DNA from: Malus domestica
Taxonomy: Eukaryota > Streptophyta > Magnoliopsida > Rosales > Rosaceae
Direction of reading: 5' to 3'
DNA length: 64,000 nt
Assembly (NCBI RefSeq): GCF_042453785.1
Contig: NC_091676.1
Location: 2,115,501 to 2,179,500, forward strand
Part shown: piece after piece, positions 34,291 to 45,334 of the stretch
Numbering within the stretch: the first letter of the stretch is position 1
How the letters are laid out: each line of letters opens with the position of its first letter
Notes under the pieces: model-generated
The model's input: the letters and a program-made list of their open reading frames with translations, nothing else
The model's database searches: none
Told to the model about the DNA's origin: nothing
Program-made: the position numbers and the translations under genes

Positions 34291-34762
34291 CTTTCATTTC
34301 TTCATCATTGCAAGATTTTATATTCTTTGTTTTCATTCGAGCAATATTTTAATTTAATAAATTACGAAATGGTAATTCAAATTTGAGTGTAGAAGAAAAA
34401 ATATTGTCCTATACTAAGTTAATTAATCTGCTATATTTAATATGATTTATAAACTTATGAACTAAAAATAAAATTACAAAGATCTAACTTCGCGTTCCAA
34501 ACCGACTTCCATGCTTTACAATAGTAGTAATAAATTGGTGATTAATCACCAACCAAGCCACAAATTAATTCAAATCCAACTTCTTCCTTGTATTTGGAAA
34601 AAAAGAAAAGAAAATTCCGTTCAGCTACCAGTACCACCATTACAGTTTCGATAGAAATTAATACGATATTAATCTCCCTATTAATCTAGTATTAACGATC
34701 TAAAGATCATATACTGAACCCCCGAAAAAAAGGACATCCAGGAAATGAAAAATTATGATTAA
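34291..34762. other. Intergenic, probable 3' UTR of the PADRE-type gene
   Basis: AT-rich. The part adjacent to 34763 is likely the 3' UTR of the minus-strand gene. Nothing else was seen. Confidence 0.5.
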
Positions 34763-35332
34763 TTATCTAGAACCAATCGGCTCTTCTTTGATGGTTTCCA
34801 ACACCGGCTTCCTTGACCTAGACGCAGCTAATCTGTACCGAAACTCTGCCACTTGCAACCCCTCAACTCCGTCCAAGCTCAGCCGCAACGGACCTTGATG
34901 ATCACCTTCATGATCTTTATCACCATGATTTTCTTTCCCACTCTCCACCGCCGCCACTTCTCCTCCTCCGCAACCACTCTCCGGCAATATCCTAACCTTC
35001 CAGCCGGATATACGCTTGGCAGCGGAGTTAGCCGCCATGAAGAACACGGCCATGTCGGCCGCCGTGACTATGGAGCTGAGCCTCCTCATTGGAAACATGA
35101 TGTATGCGTTCCCAAACTCCAACTCCTCGTCGGCGCTGAGGGCGGAGAATCTCCTGCCAATGTGGAGAGAAGTCGAGTTGGCCAAGAAGGTGTTGGGACA
35201 CTCCAGCATGAGCTCCGCCGCCTTGGTCGTCTCCCGGAACTGCCGGACGTCGCCGTTGGGGAAGATCACCCTCGCTGACTTGGAGCTCTTGATCATCGGC
35301 GTGGCCAAAGTGCATGAGATGTAGTTTCCCAT
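34763..35332 (-). CDS. DUF4228 / PADRE-domain protein
   Basis: The single-exon 189-residue product begins MGNYISC, a consensus for N-myristoylation with a palmitoylatable Cys, and continues ARVIFPNGDVRQFRETTKAAELMLECPNTFLAN. The second conserved segment, LSADEELEFGNAYIMFPMRRLSS, completes the DUF4228 domain. A disordered Gly/Glu/His-rich stretch (about 118-147) and a conserved C-terminal RYRLAASRSRKPVLETIKEE motif follow. These plant proteins are transcriptionally induced by pathogens and abiotic stress (hence PADRE), but the molecular function is not established. The predicted location is the plasma membrane. The promoter has a TATA box at 35438-35444 and a CT-rich leader (GA run at 35342-35366 on the plus strand). 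Confidence 0.9.
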   Translation of the reverse strand: MGNYISCTLATPMIKSSKSARVIFPNGDVRQFRETTKAAELMLECPNTFLANSTSLHIGRRFSALSADEELEFGNAYIMFPMRRLSSIVTAADMAVFFMAANSAAKRISGWKVRILPESGCGGGEVAAVESGKENHGDKDHEGDHQGPLRLSLDGVEGLQVAEFRYRLAASRSRKPVLETIKEEPIGSR

Positions 35333-35437
35333 TTGAAAGTCGAGAGAGAGAGAGATAGAGAGAGCCCTATGTAAACTTTGATGAATTGGAATCTGGTTAA
35401 AGAGTTGGTTGGTTTGTGAGAAAACGTTGCGAGGGGG

Positions 35438-35444
35438 TTTTATA
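35438..35444 (-). promoter_or_regulatory. TATA box of the PADRE-type gene
   Basis: On the minus strand CCTCTATAAAACC lies about 106-112 bp upstream of the start codon. The position fits a short 5' UTR. Confidence 0.7.
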
Positions 35445-35924
35445 GAGGGGAAAGCGAGTCAATCAGAGTCGTAAGTGGAAGTGGTTCTACTCGTTTGGTG
35501 TATGGCACTACGTGTCTGGTGTTTTGCCAAAAAAGTTAAGTACAAATTTGCTCCTTGAATTTTAGTGGTTGTTTCATTTTGCTCCTCAAATACAAAGTTG
35601 ACAAACTTAAAAGGGAGCGTCTATGGTGTCGATTATGGCAGCACTACATTTTATCGACCAACTGTCACAACGCAAAATGTGGAGGGAGAGAAAGAAGAGA
35701 GACAAGGGGAGTAGTAGTATTGTATGTGGTGAAGTGTTAATATGTTATTTAAACAAAAAATAAGAGTTTGTTCGGTAATTTACTTGAATCTAACTTTTTG
35801 TATGTGACAAAGTTTTTGTGATTTTTGAAGAGTATTTTAGTAACTCATATAAGTTGACCAAAATGCCCCTCACCGACTTATATGTGATTGCTTATGTCTA
35901 CAACTAGGCATTTATTGCTAATTA

Positions 35925-36080
35925 GTACTATAGCCTAGTAATATTCATCTTCATCGGTAAGTGAGAGGTTTTAAGTTCAGTTATTGCAAAAATTGAATTT
36001 TAATCACATTGTTGCTAACTCATTGTAAGGTTTAGTCTTTCTCATTTGGTATAGATAATATCGTTTGTTAAAAAAAAAAT
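35925..36080 (+). repeat. tRNA-derived SINE, copy D
   Basis: The sequence TAGTAATATTCATCTTCATC...AAGTGAGAGGTTTTAAGTTCAG followed by a terminal run of nine A matches copy C, and copies A and B in antisense. It is more diverged in the body than the others. Confidence 0.55.
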
Positions 36081-37635
36081 TGAAATACAATAACGTTTCA
36101 TACTGTCAACGTTTGTAACAAAACCCACTTTATATTTTTTATTAGACATACTTTCAAAGTTCAAGTGTGAACTTGAGACGAAAGAAAGTTGAAGGACGAA
36201 AGTGAAGTAACTAGAAAATTGTAGGGGAAAAAGATGAAATCAACCCTTAACAAAATAAAAGAAGAAAATAAATGCGCGTTTGGGGATGAAAAGGTTGGGA
36301 AAAGGAATGGAAGGAGCATGTGTTTGAGTGTCTCAAACTTTGATGTGTTCCTGCGAATTTTCACCGTGAATGCGTGTGGGACCCAATTATTACCTTCCCG
36401 AATTCCAGCTAGAGGTGCTGAGTCACCGGACTCGCTGCCCCCAATAGTTTTCGGATATTTTCAAGTCAATTTTTATTCATGTCGTTTTCGTGGGTTTACT
36501 TCTGGGCCCGGTCCAACCGGAGTTGTTCGACACGTACCAAGGACCAAGTTTATCGCCTTAATCATTGGAAATAATAGAGTTTAATGCGTCTTTCCTATTG
36601 TCCACTCTTTTGTCCTTTGGAGACTTATCTGCTCGTTTTTCATTTTTTTACATTAAGAAATTGCCTTTTAATTTCTTCCAAATTACATTCTTTTTCAGTT
36701 ACTTGTTGATTAACGAGTAATTCTGATGTGGATGGATTTCGTCAAGGAAATGCAGAAATAGTACTTCAAGATCCACTACGTGTCTAATATCATTTGCTCT
36801 TCTCGATATTTGTTAAAAATTTTGAATTTGCCTTTTTGATCCTAAGGGCGGTTGTTTCGGGAAATAATTGACACATACTTTTTGTTTCTTCCTACGTACT
36901 TATGTTTAATTATGTGGCTGTAAATAAAATGAGAGTGAGTGAAAAGCTAAAACAAGGTGTGTGAAAATCATCCCATTTTAAGTATATAGTTATTACGATG
37001 TAAGTCATATTATAATTATTAAAGGAGAGGAGCTTCAAATCAAACACATGATCTTGACTGCAAGGCTAAACACATGCAATTATGCAATAACCTTATAACT
37101 CAAGTGGTTAGAAACATGTACCTTTCCATTGAGTTTTTGAAGTCAATTTCCGCTTTCTTAATATAACTTGTATTAAAAAATTATTATTAATTGTTTGAGC
37201 TACAAATCCTTCTTTCAAGACTCTTGACTTAAAACATCAAATACCATATTGGAATTATAAATTATGAAACGTTAATTTAAAACATTAAAAACTATGTTAT
37301 TACTTATTAGTATATGCATAAAGTTGGAATGTCGGGGAGTTCATACTGTTGAGAAAATATTATTTGTCGGTAGGTTGCACGCACGCCATGCCAATCACAG
37401 TTGAGAATGTGTTTTTGTCACGAACAGATTGGGATCATACGAGTAATGCTGGTGGCAAACTATTTAGATTAAATTTTGTAAAAATTACGTAACATAGTTG
37501 TTGACGATTTTATTATTCTTTAACTGTTGATTAACGTGTTTATTTTCTATTGATCATATATCACATGATTTGCAAACTATGTTTAAAACTTGGTATATCT
37601 AGTAATACTCGGAATCACACAGTATACGGTTTATA
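36081..37635. other. Intergenic, nothing firmly recognised
   Basis: AT-rich with no conserved ORF. A weak tRNA-like head (ATAACTCAAGTGGTTAGAAAC at 37094) may mark another degraded SINE. The frame at 36234-36584 has no family features. Confidence 0.5.
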
Positions 37636-37788
37636 ATAAGAAGTTTTAACAAAACACTCTAGTACTGTTCATTTTTAACAAAAAACTATATTTTTACCTT
37701 TCCTTAATACTATTCACTACACCTTTATTTGTTCTTTTTCATTAAAACTAATTTTTTTTGAATTTTTTGTTAATTTTTCTTTTATAAT
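37636..37788. mobile_element. MITE, same family as 6469-6622
   Basis: AAGTTTTAACAAAACACTC, CTGTTCATTTTTAACAAAAA and TACTATTCACTACACC follow in the same order and spacing as in the 6469 copy, between AT-rich ends. This copy is more diverged. Confidence 0.6.
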
Positions 37789-37832
37789 AAGGATAATATA
37801 TATGACTGCACACAAGACTGCATCATCCACAC

Positions 37833-39623
37833 CAAGGAACAAAATGCCGATAATATCGGCGATATTTCGCCAATATTATCGGTTTTTCATGGTACCGATA
37901 TTTTAATAGGTATCCAACATGTTTTCGTCAAAATATCGCGATATTATCGATAATATCGCGATATTTTGGAACTGTGCTACTCGGAGAAGAACGCCGGAGC
38001 TTCTACAGCTCCGGCCGATTACAAACGCAAACCTTAGACTCCGATCTAATTACCAACGTGAAGAGGAAAGCGAGAGGAGTAAGTTTATACCCTTGGTTCG
38101 CCGTGAAATGGCCGAAGGTATTCGGAAAGCTCCTTAACAGTCACGGGTTCGCCGGAGTTGGGTGAGGTTTCCCCCGACCTGATCTCGTTCCATAACACAT
38201 ACCCAAGCTTACCTAACCGGAGAAAATGAAGAAAACTCGTCGGAGGTTTCTGGGTTTCGTCGATCTTGCAAAGACAAGAGGAAGAGAGAGAAAGATGAGG
38301 TTTTGATGGTGATGCCGTCTACGGAACGATGATGTGGGTGCCATGTACTAGGGTAATCACGGGAGAAAGAGTGAGAGTGATGAGAGGGTTTTGAGAGAGA
38401 AGAGAGTGTGCAGAGAAGGAAAGAAAGAGAAGGAGAAAGAAATGGGGTCTCGGGTAGGATCTGGTTGATCTCGATGACGATGGTGACGAAGCCGGAGGAG
38501 GAAGAGGAGGAGGGGAGGCGGCGGAGGGAGAAGGAGTAGGAGGAAACGAAGAGGGTTTTGTAGGGGCGGAGATTGCGAAGATGGAGAGGAGGGCGATGAG
38601 GAGGAGGAGGGATCGTTGACTCGTTCTCTATGTCTTCTCTTCTTTCTCGTTTCAATTGGCAATTTAGGGATTTAAGCAAGTTTCAGGCCCCCAAATCATC
38701 TACTTATATTGCCCTAAAAAACTCCAAGTAATTACAACATCGTATTAGAATTGTAATTGATCCTTGTTAGATTTGGTTTAGAAATTCTATGTAATTTAGT
38801 GATTGTTTCATATTAGGTTTAGATTTAAATTTTTTACTCCATTCAGATTTTAAAGGATTATAATAGATTTAAAAATTTATGAATTTTGATGAAGTTTAAT
38901 AATTTTTAAAACTTTTATGTAAAATTTTAAGTGAATTCCCTCAAATTTTCAGGGAGCGATTTGAGAATGTTTAAAATATTATGTGAAATATTTCTAATTT
39001 TTTCGAGTTTCCCAACTTTTTAAAAATCTCTTCGAATCAATTTCTAAATGAATACATTTGGAATGTATGAATTTCTTAAAAATCATGATCGAATACCCCT
39101 TAAACTTTAAAGAATCACTTAAAATCCTGATTAAATGCCCTTAGATTTTTAAGGAGAATTAAAATGTTTATAAGCCCCAATTGGATGTACCGCTTAATTT
39201 AACTAATTGACACAACACAACAAAACCAGTTAAGATTACAAATTAACACAAAAGACGACTTGATGCGAGGTCATATCTAAAAAACTTGCCGCAATAAGCC
39301 TCAATTGGTGTGTTTAAACTTCTTTCATTAATTACTACATATTTTCTACACTCACAATGTTTGTCAGCTTGCTATATAATCAACTTGATAATGTTAAATC
39401 CATCATGCAATGCATTTCCTTCCAATTTTTTGTGATAAACTAATAGATAATTGACTAAATAAACATCTTGCAAAGTTTCAATAAAAATTTCCAAGTTTTT
39501 CTTACAATTTTTGTGGTTTCCATGTAATTTTTATCGATATTGATATTATTCCGATATTTCCATCGATATTTCCGTGTTTTCGGATTACCGATATTTCCGA
39601 TATTACTGATATTTAATACCTTG
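37833..39623. mobile_element. hAT-like non-autonomous element, 1.8 kb
   Basis: The left end CAAGGAACAAAATGCCGATA matches the reverse complement of the right end (CAAGGTATTAAATATCAGTA). An exact 8-bp duplication ATCCACAC flanks it (37825-37832 and 39624-39631). Both subterminal zones are dense in CGATATT/AATATCG motifs. The interior is composite: a relatively GC-rich, gene-like block (about 37975-38690, with CT/GA-rich stretches) and then an AT-rich block. Frames in the GC-rich block resemble no transposase or other family. It may be captured host DNA. Confidence 0.82.
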
Positions 39624-39631
39624 ATCCACAC

Positions 39632-40277
39632 ATAAGCAAGTTGTCGTTCTTAATCAACGCCGGACAGCTTATCATAATCCCACAAATGATAAATAATCCC
39701 ATCCGATTCCCCACCAAGTTTCTTCATCTATTTACTAACTTGCATGGTGGAGTTTCTACCGAAAATTTAATGATTAACGATGCTTAACTAACCAAACCAA
39801 CCAACGATGTGCACGTTACGCTAACTACTAGTACTTAGTATTAATTTGGTAGCATGTCCTCATCAAATTCACGTTTGAATTTTAACATACACTTATCATA
39901 ATGCGGTTTGCATAGGTTATATTGTACGACTTGGAAAATGTCTACCTTTTAGGTTGAAGAAGAGACTTTTGTTATGATGCGATATGATTATAGGTGTAAA
40001 ATAAGTCAAATTGGCCCGAACATAACATAGAACTGACCATAATGTTACTTTGTGGGCATGACTAGGAGTCGAACCATGAAAATTTTCTCAACATTATAAG
40101 ATTGTATCGAACCATCCATAGGGTTTGTAATTAGTTTACTCATGATCTAGCTTTTGATCAAACACGAGGGTGGGTGATGTTGACTAGTCTTCAAATTAAG
40201 TGGTCTAATTCGATATTTCGTACCAGCCCACAAAGCCTTGTAAGCATGCTTAGATGGATCGAAGAAATTCCAGAACA
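39632..40277. other. Intergenic, nothing recognised
   Basis: AT-rich, with no ORF or assignable repeat ends. Confidence 0.5.
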
Positions 40278-40480
40278 AAAGTTATAATAACTTTAGTCAA
40301 ATCCAAACATTTGAAATTTGATATAACGGCTACACATAAGGGTTCATTTTAAAAGTTATAATAACTTTAGCCGTTTGATCAAATTTCAAATGCCCGGATT
40401 TGTAGCCTTGGTGGACTTGGTAGAAGAGATCTAGAGAGGATCTCTTTCCGTAAAAGTTTTCCTGAAAAATGTGATAGTTG
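40278..40480. repeat. MITE-like repeat, related to 25236-25435
   Basis: AAAAGTTATAATAACTTTAG occurs twice (about 40278 and 40350), with ATCAAATTTCAAATG-type flanks. The order CATTTTAAAAGTTATAATAA then GATCAAATTTCAA matches the 25-kb repeat. Confidence 0.45.
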
Positions 40481-40502
40481 GGTTTTTTTTTAATATGGAT
40501 GA

Positions 40503-40708
40503 GGATCCTCTCCAGATCCACTTTGTGGGAATCCTAGGGATTTCCACATCCTAGCCGTTTATCATATATTGTGCGATCTGTTTTCGTTAGATACTATTTT
40601 TGTTTAATTTAAAAAAAAGTCAAATAATTTTTGACCGTATGATATATAATGAATGACTAAGATGTGAGCATCCTAAGGATCCCCACAAAATGAATCCAGA
40701 TGGGATCC
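40503..40708. mobile_element. MITE with long inverted repeats
   Basis: The left arm (GGATCCTCTCCAGATCCAC, then TTTGTGGGAATCCTAGG) pairs at roughly 80% by eye with the right arm (complement GGATCCCATCTGGATTCAT, then TTTGTGGGGATCCTTAGG). The arms extend inward through TATCATATATTGTGCG and its counterpart. The core matches the 14080-14276 element, so it is the same family. No clean target duplication was seen. Confidence 0.65.
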
Positions 40709-40812
40709 AATTCCTATTAATACATTTTGCTTGTGCAGTAAGAAATATTTTATAATCCATTTGATTTGATGTTGTCATTTACTGCCACGCATATCTTTAT
40801 TGAATTTTTGAG

Positions 40813-40978
40813 TTTTTTTTTAGTAAAACGAATATATTTTACACTAAGGGAGGGGAGAGTTCGGTTAAATCACACACTGGGCAACCTAGTTTAGTATCGA
40901 ATTCGTCATGCATGAGATTCGAACCTAAGACCTCTTACTTACAAGTGAAAATGAATACTACCAGACCGTAGTACTGAA
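40813..40978 (-). repeat. tRNA-derived SINE, copy B
   Basis: On the minus strand AGGTCTTAGGTTCGAATCTC (box B region) is followed by GAATTCGATACTAAACTAGG and a terminal A run. It is the best-preserved copy of this family in the window. Confidence 0.7.
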
Positions 40979-41396
40979 TGACAAAAAAAACAAACCAGAG
41001 TGGCCTGAAAGGTAGCCAAAACGGAGTTCCGACGGCTAAAACATCTTCAAAGTGTCTTGAGAAGCTTTTGATGCGGCAAAAGTTCCATAAAATAGGTTTA
41101 ACCCACAGTTCATGTAAGTGAAAATTCAAACTACTGTTGCCTAGAAATCATAAATGGGCCTCATTTTCATTTCTGTGGACAGCGGTCCAGTTGAGGTAAT
41201 AGTGCAGCCCAACTTCAACGACGGGCTAGTTTCTCAAATCCGGCCCAAATCATACGACCTGGGTCACCGTTTAATTAAGCTTCAATCCTTGGGGCAGACG
41301 AAAACGACGCGTTTCGAACCATTTGTTTCCCTGTCTCCCTTTGTCGTTGTCCTTTCTCGTTCTCACAGTTGGCTCTGGCGCGACTGTGTCTGAGCG

Positions 41397-44300
41397 ATGA
41401 GCAGTCGAGCAGTGGAAGACGACGCACTGGCCAAAGCCGCAAGAGCTGCCGAAGCTCTTTACCTCCTCCGAGACACCTACTTTCCGGCCGACCCGGATGA
41501 CAAAATCTCCAGATTAAACGCCGATTCCGATCTTGCCCTCAACCTCCTCGATTCCATTCCTCTTGGTAATATTTCCGTTTACCCATCTCGTTTTAATCTC
41601 TGTTAATTCCACTTGAAGCTGACCTTTAGGGATGGTCAATGGATACCGATTTAGTTAAATGGAGGTCCATTTAAGTGTAGATATGTGTTTATTGTCGTGG
41701 TGAGTGGTGATGTTTGTGCTTGTGATGGGGATGATGGTGATATATGGAGTATCCATGGCCACCCATTAACCATCCCTACTGCCCTTTCATTATAAACCCG
41801 ATTTGTGCCTTTCTCTTTTGTGGGTTTTCGTTGATATGCTCGTTTCAACTTTGAAGTTCCAATTTTGGACTACATTGGTTCTCATAGAAGCTTAAAATTT
41901 GAGAAATAGACTAAAAAGTTGATGAATTCAAAATCTCCCCCTGATATAAGTTTATTTCTGTGACGATAATGCCTACATTGGTTCTCGAATCTGTCACTGC
42001 TAATTCCTTTGTTATTATGTTGCATTTGTATTTGTATCTTATTAGTTCAAGTTTCAAACACTGTGTCTTTAACCAGAGCAAAGAAAACATCCGGCTCAAC
42101 GTGCGAAATATGAATATCTGAGAGGAAAGATACTGGATGTTTTACCGAATTATAGAAAAGAAGCAGAGGATCATCTCTCAAAAGCTGTAAGAATGCATTG
42201 TGACTTCCTGTAGTTGAGCATGTTTGTAATGCTGTCAGTTCACTTCCACTGAAATAGATTAAACGATGATGCAGGTTAAGTTGAATCCATCTCTTGCAGA
42301 TGCTTGGCTATGTTTAGGTAACTGCATTTGGAAGAAGGGAGATCTATCTTCAGCCAAGAACTGCTTTACTCTTGCCCTAAGCAAGGTTATTCTTGATTAG
42401 ATTGTTGTAGTTTATTGCAGTGACCTCTCGATTCATTGTGCTATAAGTTTTATGATTGATATGTGCATTGCGTTTGGAAGCAGGGTCCAAACAGGCAGAT
42501 ACTTTGTCAACTTTCGATGCTTGAAAGAAAAATGGCTCAAGGCAACCGTTTTGTCTCTCAACTTGTTTTTCTTGTTGTTTTTCATGATGTGTGCGTCATT
42601 ATGCTTACCTAATTTTCGTCATTTTTCTAGGTACCGACAATGAGGCAGAACTTGTTGATGAAAGCATTCAACATGCCAAGGAAGCCGTAACTCTTGATGT
42701 CAAGGATGGGAATTCATGGTGTAAGATCTCATAATCAACCATCTCAAAAAGTTCTATATTCTTCGGATTTGAGTAAGATTTATACTTGATAAGTTGTATA
42801 GCATGTAACACTGAGTTTGCTTTGCCATTTACCAGCCTTCTTCCAGTTAGCTTGATTTGACTGGTATCTTGTACATGCATAAATATTTTCTACTGATTCA
42901 CTTAATCCCTTGTTTCATTTCTTTGGTTATTTTTTGGAGATCATTGCTTATTCTGTTTAACTGAATTTTTCTAACTTAATTGGCAGACAATCTTGGAAAT
43001 GCATGTCTTACAAGTTTTTTTGTGACTGGAGCTTGGGACCATTCCAAACTTCTGCAATCTTTGAAGGCATACCAAAATGCTGTAAGTGCGTAAAGTAAGA
43101 ACTTCTGCAGAGTCAGTTGTCTATGTGCTGTATTTCTTGTAAGTATGGATCTTCTGTCAGTTAGAAGATGTTCTAATGTTTTTTGTTGCGTATCAGGAAA
43201 AGGATGAAAGAATGCAGTCCAATCCAGACCTATATTTTAACTGTGCCACTGTAAGCTCAGTTTTTCTTGTGTTTTGTCTGGAATTAGTACTCATAAGTTT
43301 CTCAAGTAGATGTGATTCGTCAATCTTTCCTTTCTATGAATCAGCGTCTAGAAGGTTAAAGATGGAGTTGTACTAATACAAGGGGAGAGAATAGGAAACA
43401 GTAATGATAAATTATTTATTATTTTCTGTTTTTGTTAAATACAGAGGAGGATGTATATGAAGTGACATAAGTTGCATGAGTCTTAGAAAGACATGCTGCC
43501 ATCAGATTGGGTCCTTAGTACTGCTCAATATCTCATGTTTTGTACGATTGTAAGATTAAGTTTCTGGTTTCAGGTAAACAGATATCTGGAAAACTATGAA
43601 AGGGCCCTTTCTGGATTTGAAGCTGCTGCTTTAAAGGATCCTGGTCTCAATGCTACAGAGGAGGTTCAAAAGATTGTTAGCCTTCTTGACAGGCTGGATA
43701 ATCTGTTAAGGGTAATGCATTTCTCGTTATAAATGTGGTATTTCGGTGTCTTCAATGTTGAGATTAAGTTAGAAATGGGAACTAAGCACACTTAAATATC
43801 TATGTAATGTTGTGAGTGAAATTAAGTACTTCAAGAAGCACAGGTTAAGGATATCCTACAGCAAACGGTTTTTAGATCAATATGATATGTGCCGGTTCTC
43901 GACCTTATGATTTTGTTTTGCAGGGGCATGCTAGATCTAAACGACTTCTGTCTTTAGCATCATCTCCGGCTGGTGTAAACTGTATGCTTCATTATTCTTT
44001 CATGTATTTTGGATTATGGTGATTTGTAATTTTCAGTGAGCCTCCCTCATTGCTCTTTCTTTCCCACAGGAATATACTGATTTTCTTTGTTTGCATCTTC
44101 TATTAGTGAACTCCTCATATCAAAGAGCTACTGTAGATATTCTATCAGAGGGTCTGAACAAATCAGTAGCACTAGTGGGAAAAGTGCTATTCTTTATTAA
44201 GCATGACAACGTTGCTCCACTGTAAGTCCTCTGCAAGGCACCTTTCTTTTACATCTTCTGTCACTAATATGTAGAACTAAGTCGTCGTGAAACTTGAAGT

Positions 44301-45050
44301 GATTAGAAATATAAACTTGCTCGTGTGTGAGAGAGTTTGCTGGGTGCTCAGTGCATTTGAATTGTCAGTGCTTTTGCTTTGTTCTTGACTATTTTATCCT
44401 TTCATCTTCTTTGTTAGGTACTACTTGGCATGCGATTCAAATCAAATATGCTTTGTTGTGTCAGTTTATGGCATTCAATATGATTCGGTAAGACTTGGCA
44501 GCTTAAGAATAAAATGAGAAATAGAAACCATGTACTTTCTTTACATCCCAAATACGGATTGGTTTGACCTTTATGTATATTGAGCAACTATGCTATCGTC
44601 CCTCACCAATTCAAGTGATTAAGAGTCAAACTGTACCTCGTTCTCACAGATCAAAGAAGGAGATCAGCTAACAATACTGGAACCTTTTCATCGGCGTTTC
44701 AAGTTTTCTTGGAAAGAAAAGGTACTCATTTCACGTAATTTAGATGTTCTTTATTTTCATTAGTTATAATAAAAAGAGTTTTTAATTAGAATACTTCAGA
44801 TAATCTTATTCTTGGAACGTAAGATTGTAGATTTTTATGAACAGCAGTAACAATTATTTACTCTCTTTATTGATTAATCAATGAATATAATGATTTTTTA
44901 TTAATTTTGGTTTTCGGTTCCCATTATTGGCAGTTCTACGACTTCAAATCATTTCGTGTGGATTTCATAGAACAGTTGCTTGTGAACGGAAAGGCCCTTA
45001 CTCCTCACCAAGCTGTCCGTACCTCAATTTATGCACAGCACAAACCATGA
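41397..45050 (+). CDS. Tetratricopeptide repeat protein, TTC5 (Strap)-like
   Basis: Thirteen exons in continuous frame: 41397-41565, 42077-42186, 42275-42385, 42484-42541, 42631-42720, 42987-43081, 43197-43250, 43574-43711, 43924-43981, 44107-44221, 44418-44487, 44650-44721 and 44934-45050. They total 419 codons (418 residues). The N-terminal two thirds are TPR helices, for example LNPSLADAWLCLGNCIWKKG and GNSWYNLGNACLTSF. The C-terminal ~130 residues (VALVGKVLFFIKHDN...FKFSWKEKFYDFKSFRVDF) resemble the TTC5 OB-fold domain. Length and order match animal TTC5, a co-factor in p300/stress transcription and in tubulin mRNA decay. The plant role is unknown. Intron 4 has GC-AG ends. Intron 1 holds a MITE. 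The start at 41397 gives an Ala/Asp-rich N-terminus; the in-frame upstream sequence is GC-rich leader. Confidence 0.86.
41627..41778. mobile_element. hAT-type MITE in TTC5-like intron 1
   Basis: The 152-bp element has ends TAGGGATGGTCAATGG and CCATTAACCATCCCTA (inverted). It is flanked by the 8-mers CTGACCTT (41619-41626) and CTGCCCTT (41779-41786), a hAT-size target duplication with one difference. It has no coding capacity. Confidence 0.75.
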
Positions 45051-45334
45051 CTGTATATAGTGGTTTCGAGTGAAATGTTTGCGAGTAATGTACTTTTGCT
45101 GAGGTTTTGTTTGTCTGCCCTTGAGTTTTTATGTTGTATTCTTCGTGAATAGATTAGGGAATGAAGAAAGAAAAGCTAGACGGGGCCGAAGTTGTTGCCC
45201 AAGTGAAATGCCGTCAGTGCAGTGAACTGAGATATACTACATTTTGACGGATTTTTCTTTTGGCCATGTATTTGGATGGATACTATTCATATCGAAAATT
45301 CGCCTTTTTATATCTTACGTTCGTATAATTTTTA

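Noticed and set aside
38209-38679. 156-residue minus-strand frame in the 1.8-kb hAT-like element
   Set aside because: Pro/Ser-rich low-complexity translation created by GA-rich DNA. No family motif, and it lies inside a transposon.
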